From CAYWNK01 sp047639615 (GTDB taxonomy: Bacteria; Planctomycetota; UBA1135; GCA-002686595): a DNA stretch of 8,426 nucleotides. The notes below the pieces were generated by a model. It was not told the origin of the DNA and did not search any database. It worked only from the letters and a program-made list of their open reading frames with translations. A program made the translations under genes and the position numbers. Within the stretch, counting starts at the first letter, position 1. Each line of letters opens with the position of its first letter. The DNA lies in contig JBLIOL010000249.1 of the NCBI GenBank assembly GCA_047639615.1, forward strand, positions 1 through 8,426, in the 5' to 3' direction. Below, piece by piece: positions 4,665-8,426 of the stretch.

Positions 4665-7577
4665 TTAGAGCTGCTTGTTGATTGTGTCCAAGGCGGCTTG
4701 TGCGGCCTTGGCCACGTCTGCGTTCTTGTCGGTGATCAGCACGATCAACTCGGGCATGGCTTCGACTGCTTCCCAGGTGGCCAGGCCGCGGATGGCTTGG
4801 ATGCGCACGTTGTCGTTGGAGCTGGTGAGCATGGCCATCAGCTTCGAGACCGTCGTCGCGCGCGTGGCTTGCGTCACGCGACGGGTAGCCCAGCGCTCCT
4901 CGGCGTCCTGCAGGGCGCCGATCTTCTCGACCTCCGCCAGGCAGAGGGCACGCATGCTCTCGTCGCCTGTCTTGCGGGCGGCGATCAGTAGCAGCTCAGC
5001 AGCCTCGTCCGACATGAAGCCCGAGAGGGCGCGCACGGCATCGGAGAACTGCCTCGGAATCGGAGATCCAGCAATGACCTTGCCCAGGACAGGCAGCATG
5101 GCCGGGTCCTTTAGCCTGCCGATGGCGGCGATCGCTGAGGGGGCAGAGTCGTAGTGACCGGCCAATTCAGCAATCCAGATCCGGTCAGCGTGCTCAGGGT
5201 TGGAGCCCATCCAGCTCAGGGCAGCGTGCACAATCTTGCTGGCATGGCCCAACTTGATCGTCTGGGCTTGAATCAGCTTGGCAAGGCTCGGGGTCACACT
5301 GAGCAGGTTCATGCCGCGGTTATTGAGCACCTGATACATGCGCTCAAGTGAATCAGCGGTCAGGCTCTGATCGGCAATCGTGATCGAGAAGGCATCGGCG
5401 ATGGCCTCGGGCGAGAACATGCGCTTGAGCATGGTGATGAGGCTGGAGCGCTTCAGCTCTTCAGCTTCCGGGTCTGTGGCAGCGGTCCTCATGATCCGCG
5501 TTAGACAAGTGATGTTGTCAGCCTTATTGCCGCCCTCGATGCAGCGCACCAGGTTGGATAGCTCGTAGTAGTTGAGCTCTGCATCAGAGAGGATTCGATC
5601 GAAGGCTGCTTGGCGCTGATCAGCACGCAGGTCCTGATCGGGCATCTCGTTCACAACGCCGGGCACGCCACGAACGCTCAGGAATAGGTCCACCCACAGA
5701 TCGGCAGGAAGAGCGACCAGCTGGTCCCGCAGCCCACGCCCGCCCGAAACACTAACCGCGCGAACAACATCAGGACTGGACGTCTCGACAGCCCAACGTG
5801 CCGCAATCTCCAGCCCGGCGGGCGTCCTAGCAAGCCGATCCACGATGTTGCTGATCGTACGGGTCTGGTCCTTGGTGCCTTGCGGCGCCTCGGCAATCGA
5901 CCGCTTGATCACGTCCAGACTCGCCTGCGGCTGAGCCTCCCAATCCAAGTAGGCCACACAGTTCCAGGCGGTGCTCGCGATGCGAGCGTCCGAGTCGTGA
6001 ACAGTCATAGTGATCAGCGCGGCCAGTTGATCATGGGGCAAGAGGCCCGCGATCTTCATGAGAGCAACGCGCACGTCCTTGACGGGATCCGAGGCAAGCC
6101 GCCTGAGGGTAGAGTCAGCGAGGCTGTAGACCACATCCCGCTCCCGGTTGTTGCTGCCTTCCACATTGAACTCGGGCCAACCGGGGTGCTGCACGAAACG
6201 CTCTTCGCGCTTGAAGCCTTCGTAGTGCGCCAAGGTGCTTTTACGCACCTCGGGGTTTTCATCCTGGAACAAGGAGTTCAGGAAGCGCTCCGTCTCGGGG
6301 TTTGCGGCAGGTGTCCAATACGCTTGGCTCACACTGAAGTTCTCCTCAGGCCCGCCAATCGTCCGTACGGTACGCGTGTTGAGCCAAGCGCCACCTCCGG
6401 AGCGCAACTCTGCGCCGCCGGCCAAGATCAACGCGAAGACGCCGTCATTCGAGGGCATGTCCATGAGCATCGAACGCGCGGTGCGCTGGTTGCGCTCCAC
6501 AGGCGAAGCCAGTCCGGCCAGGAGAATCGGGCGCAGGGATTCCATGGGAGTGGTATCCGCGAGCCAAGAGGAGACGCTGCGAGGCAGGCTCTCCTGGGAC
6601 TGCATGCAGGCTTCTAGGTAGCGCAGCATGGCAGGCGTGACGGCCCGGTGGCGGGCTACGGGACGCAGGGCCGAGTTGATGAAGGTCTTGAGCGTCGGCT
6701 CTGCAATGAGCTCATCACACACGCTCAAGATACTCACCAAGCGACACTTGTCGCCCTGCATGGTGTGGCTCTCCCAGGCTTCGTTCTTGCCCAGAACGTA
6801 AGACTCGCTGACCGCCTTGGCGAAGCGCAGGTTCCAGAACAGGCTGCGCTCGCCCATGGCCAGGATGCTGCCCACGTAGGCTTCGCCTGCCAGCGGGTCC
6901 ACCCTGAAGAGCATGTACATGGGATCCTTGAGGCCGTCCTCGTAGTAAGGATCCGCTTCCGCACGCAGGGCATTCAAGAGGCCCGGAGCGGCGCGCTTGC
7001 CGATCTGCAAGACGAAGTCCGTGCGACCGCTGACGGCCGCCCCAGCCACTTGGCTATCCATGTCCTCCTGGGACATGCGATCGATGGGCAGCGAGTTCGC
7101 CACGTCGCGATTGAGGTCGGCCAGGGTCACACGCAGGGAGGACTTCGAGCCGAGGCTCACCAGGAAGGCCTTGCCAGGAGGCGTCAGCTTCTTGGCGGTG
7201 GCGTCGCCGATCATCTGCTCGAGCGCAACCCGCGCCTCCTCTTGCTTGCCCTGGCTGACGAGCTGCTCGACCCAGATGCCGAGGGCGTTCTCGAAGAGCT
7301 CGCGCGCATCCGCCGGGGCGTCGCCGCGCAGTACTAGGTCAAACACATGGGCGGCAGCTTCGCGGGCCAAGCCCGCGGCGCGGCCGCTCTCGCCGAGCTC
7401 GGAGCCGAGCACGCCGGCGGTCTCGATCTTGACGCGTGCCACGCGCTCGAGCTCGGCGCTAGAGATGGCGGGGTCGTCGACGCTCGTACGCCCCTGCTGG
7501 AAAACCGTCGGCTGAGCGAGGGCCAGACCGGCCGGCATGGCGAGCGCGAGGGTCAGGGTGGGAATCAAAGTGAACAT
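4665..7577 (-). CDS. Large secreted HEAT-repeat protein
   Basis: A 970-residue exported alpha-solenoid protein, function unknown. The N-terminus is a clear signal peptide: a hydrophobic run at 3-20 and a likely cleavage after ALA (19-21), giving a mature QPTVFQQ start. Residues about 94-124 look like a TPR-type helical pair. HEAT-like helices are recognisable at 437-456 (ENPEVRKSTLAHYEGF), 495-515 (DPVKDVRVALMKIAGLL), 525-545 (DSDARIASTAWNCVAYL), 814-895 and most clearly 914-966 (NDNVRIQAIRGLATW, then NADVAKAAQAALDTI). No catalytic motif was noticed. HEAT solenoids usually bind protein partners, so an envelope scaffold role is plausible. The ATG at 7577-7575 is preceded by AGAGAAG (7590-7584) at a 6-nt spacing, which supports this start. 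It lies 173 bp downstream of the response regulator gene on the same strand. It ends in TAA, 7 bp from the intergenic palindrome. Confidence 0.85.
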   Translation of the reverse strand: MFTLIPTLTLALAMPAGLALAQPTVFQQGRTSVDDPAISSAELERVARVKIETAGVLGSELGESGRAAGLAREAAAHVFDLVLRGDAPADARELFENALGIWVEQLVSQGKQEEARVALEQMIGDATAKKLTPPGKAFLVSLGSKSSLRVTLADLNRDVANSLPIDRMSQEDMDSQVAGAAVSGRTDFVLQIGKRAAPGLLNALRAEADPYYEDGLKDPMYMLFRVDPLAGEAYVGSILAMGERSLFWNLRFAKAVSESYVLGKNEAWESHTMQGDKCRLVSILSVCDELIAEPTLKTFINSALRPVARHRAVTPAMLRYLEACMQSQESLPRSVSSWLADTTPMESLRPILLAGLASPVERNQRTARSMLMDMPSNDGVFALILAGGAELRSGGGAWLNTRTVRTIGGPEENFSVSQAYWTPAANPETERFLNSLFQDENPEVRKSTLAHYEGFKREERFVQHPGWPEFNVEGSNNRERDVVYSLADSTLRRLASDPVKDVRVALMKIAGLLPHDQLAALITMTVHDSDARIASTAWNCVAYLDWEAQPQASLDVIKRSIAEAPQGTKDQTRTISNIVDRLARTPAGLEIAARWAVETSSPDVVRAVSVSGGRGLRDQLVALPADLWVDLFLSVRGVPGVVNEMPDQDLRADQRQAAFDRILSDAELNYYELSNLVRCIEGGNKADNITCLTRIMRTAATDPEAEELKRSSLITMLKRMFSPEAIADAFSITIADQSLTADSLERMYQVLNNRGMNLLSVTPSLAKLIQAQTIKLGHASKIVHAALSWMGSNPEHADRIWIAELAGHYDSAPSAIAAIGRLKDPAMLPVLGKVIAGSPIPRQFSDAVRALSGFMSDEAAELLLIAARKTGDESMRALCLAEVEKIGALQDAEERWATRRVTQATRATTVSKLMAMLTSSNDNVRIQAIRGLATWEAVEAMPELIVLITDKNADVAKAAQAALDTINKQL

Positions 7578-7609
7578 GGTGGTCTTCTCTAGGTAGGTGT
7601 CTTTGGTCT

Positions 7610-7626
7610 AGCGCGCTGGACGCGCT
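7610..7626 (-). promoter_or_regulatory. Small hairpin in the leader of the HEAT-repeat gene
   Basis: AGCGCG (7610-7615) and CGCGCT (7621-7626) are exact reverse complements around a 5-nt loop, about 33 nt upstream of the start codon. It could fold in the 5' untranslated region. A stem this short occurs often by chance in GC-rich DNA. Confidence 0.25.
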
Positions 7627-7666
7627 GCTTTGCTGTCGACCGTTGTACGCCTGGGACTTCGGTAGC

Positions 7667-7706
7667 TTGTCACCCCCCAGTTCCCCACCTGTCACCGGCT
7701 TGTCAA
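7667..7706. promoter_or_regulatory. TGTCA direct repeats on an 11-bp period, PhoB-box-like candidate operator
   Basis: Read on the + strand, TTGTCAC (7667-7673), CTGTCAC (7689-7695) and TTGTCAA (7700-7706) start 22 and 11 bp apart, so they lie on one face of the helix. The intermediate position 7678-7684 is degenerate. The pair at 7689-7706, two 7-mers separated by 4 bp, has the geometry and half-site (CTGTCAT-like) of known Pho boxes bound by OmpR/PhoB-class regulators. Such a regulator is encoded immediately upstream. The same bases on the - strand give TTGACA (7706-7701), a possible -35 for the HEAT-repeat gene, but the matching -10 position (GAACTG) is poor. The repeats are certain; operator function is inferred. 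Confidence 0.35.
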
Positions 7707-7720
7707 CGCCTCCATGACAC

Positions 7721-7750
7721 CCCTCAAAAGTGGCCCTCAGGCCCTCAAAA
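7721..7750 (-). repeat. Short TTTTGAGGG direct repeats just after the response regulator stop codon
   Basis: On the - strand TTTTGAGGG occurs at 7750-7742 and again at 7729-7721, 21 bp apart. A third TGAGGG lies between them at 7739-7734. GGCC-TGAG-GGCC (7744-7733) could form a 4-bp stem followed by ACTTTT, a weak terminator-like arrangement. The rest of the 173-bp gap between the two - strand genes shows no gene. Confidence 0.45.
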
Positions 7751-8426
7751 TCACCTTCTAGAGAAGCGATACCCGACCCCGTGCACCGTCACCAGGCGCT
7801 GGGGTTCGGCCGGATCGTCCTCGATCTTCTTGCGCAGCTTGAGCACGTGCGTATCGATCGTGCGCGTGGTGGGCGATTCATTCGGTCCCCAGACATCCTC
7901 GAGGATGCGCAGGCGATCCAGGGTCTCGCCCTCGTGGGCCAGGAAGTAGCGCAGTAGCTCGAGCTCGCGCCGCGACAGCCCGTGCTGCTCGCCCTTGTGC
8001 GTCACGCAGTAGGCCGCGAAGTCCACCTCCGCCGAACCGATACGAATGCGGCCATCCGCATCCTGAATCCCCGGCGCGCCGCCGTCGCTACGCCGCTCCA
8101 AGGCCCGAATACGCAAGAGCAACTCGCGCATGGAGAAGGGCTTGACCACGTAGTCGTCGGCCCCGTACTCGAAGCCCTGCACGCGGTCCCACTCCTCGCC
8201 GCGCGCCGAAAGAATGATCACGTGGGAGGAGAGCCGGTCCTCGCGCATGGCGCGCAAGACGCTAAAGCCATCGCGGCCAGGCAGCATCAGATCGAGCAAC
8301 ACCAAGTCGGGTCCCTCGCGCAGGGCCAGGTCCAAGCCCGCGTTGCCATCGCTAGCCTCGAGCACGTCGAAGCCCTCGGCAACCAGGGCGTCCACCAGTG
8401 CCATGCGCAGCGGGGCTTCGTCTTCG
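7751..8426 (-). CDS. OmpR/PhoB-family response regulator, 5' end outside window
   Basis: A two-component transcription regulator with a receiver domain and a C-terminal winged helix. The frame is open at the right edge. The codons before the ATG at 8404 encode EDEAPLR, the acidic pocket of the receiver, so that ATG is internal and the true start lies a few codons beyond the window. Counting that Met as 1, the phosphoacceptor is D38 (LVLLDLMLPGRDG), the switch Ser is S66 (IILSARG) and the conserved Lys is K88 (YVVKPFS). The winged-helix domain spans about 119-217: LSRRELELLRYF at 143-154, recognition helix TRTIDTHVLKLRKKIEDD at 180-197, and the wing VHGVGYRF at 207-214. No sensor kinase is visible in the window, so the signal is unknown. 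It is not identified as PhoB itself. It may regulate the HEAT-repeat gene downstream, which has phased repeats in its upstream region. Confidence 0.93.
   Translation of the reverse strand, partial: EDEAPLRMALVDALVAEGFDVLEASDGNAGLDLALREGPDLVLLDLMLPGRDGFSVLRAMREDRLSSHVIILSARGEEWDRVQGFEYGADDYVVKPFSMRELLLRIRALERRSDGGAPGIQDADGRIRIGSAEVDFAAYCVTHKGEQHGLSRRELELLRYFLAHEGETLDRLRILEDVWGPNESPTTRTIDTHVLKLRKKIEDDPAEPQRLVTVHGVGYRFSRR

Noticed and set aside
5880..7337. Two long + strand frames (5880-6617 and 6648-7337) antisense to the HEAT-repeat gene
   Set aside because: No recognisable domains. The - strand frame has a signal peptide, a ribosome-binding site and HEAT repeats across the same region.
7678..7706. 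Sigma-70 promoter with TTGACA at 7706-7701 for the HEAT-repeat gene
   Set aside because: The -35 is perfect, but at a 17-bp spacing the -10 reads GAACTG, a poor match. It was kept only as a note under the repeat feature.
8402..8404. ATG at 8404 as the start of the response regulator
   Set aside because: Upstream in-frame codons encode EDEAPLR, part of the conserved receiver acidic pocket, so the start lies beyond the window.

Overview
The window is GC-rich (well above 60% GC by eye) and looks like chromosomal DNA of a free-living bacterium. No transposase, phage, CRISPR, rRNA or tRNA gene was recognised. The secreted beta-propeller protein with an N-terminal PGWRG motif, the large secreted HEAT-repeat protein, and the pairing of an alkaline-phosphatase-superfamily enzyme with a TMTC-like membrane glycosyltransferase together suggest a Planctomycetota-like organism. 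That is inference from family distribution. The sequence alone does not prove a taxon.

Layout: on the + strand lie (1) the 3' part of an alkaline-phosphatase-superfamily phosphodiesterase/phosphotransferase gene that runs off the left edge (to 1567); (2) a multi-pass GT-C-like membrane protein (1564-3033), joined to gene 1 by a GTGA start/stop overlap; and (3) a secreted PQQ-like beta-propeller protein (3071-4480), 37 bp after gene 2 with a 10-bp hairpin over gene 2's stop codon. On the - strand lie (5) an OmpR/PhoB-class response regulator that runs off the right edge (7751-8426) and, downstream of it, (4) a 970-residue secreted HEAT-repeat protein (4665-7577). The two blocks converge at 4481-4664.

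The most unusual structure is in that convergent gap. A 42-bp arm beginning at the first base after gene 3's stop codon is repeated in inverted orientation, with one mismatch, just before gene 4's stop codon. A third, diverged copy lies between them in the same orientation as the left arm, exactly 71 bp downstream. The element almost fills the gap and could form either of two competing long hairpins. It may be a bidirectional terminator, a small non-autonomous palindromic element, or both.

Other structure: a perfect 4 x 12 bp in-frame tandem repeat encoding (IPTG)4 in the propeller gene, and a set of TGTCA half-sites on an 11-bp helical period (resembling a PhoB-type box) between the response regulator gene and the HEAT-repeat gene.

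How the genes may work together (inference): genes 1 and 2 form a translationally coupled envelope-glycoconjugate pair, perhaps followed in the same transcript by the exported propeller protein. The response regulator may control the neighbouring secreted HEAT-repeat protein. Nothing seen directly links the two convergent blocks.
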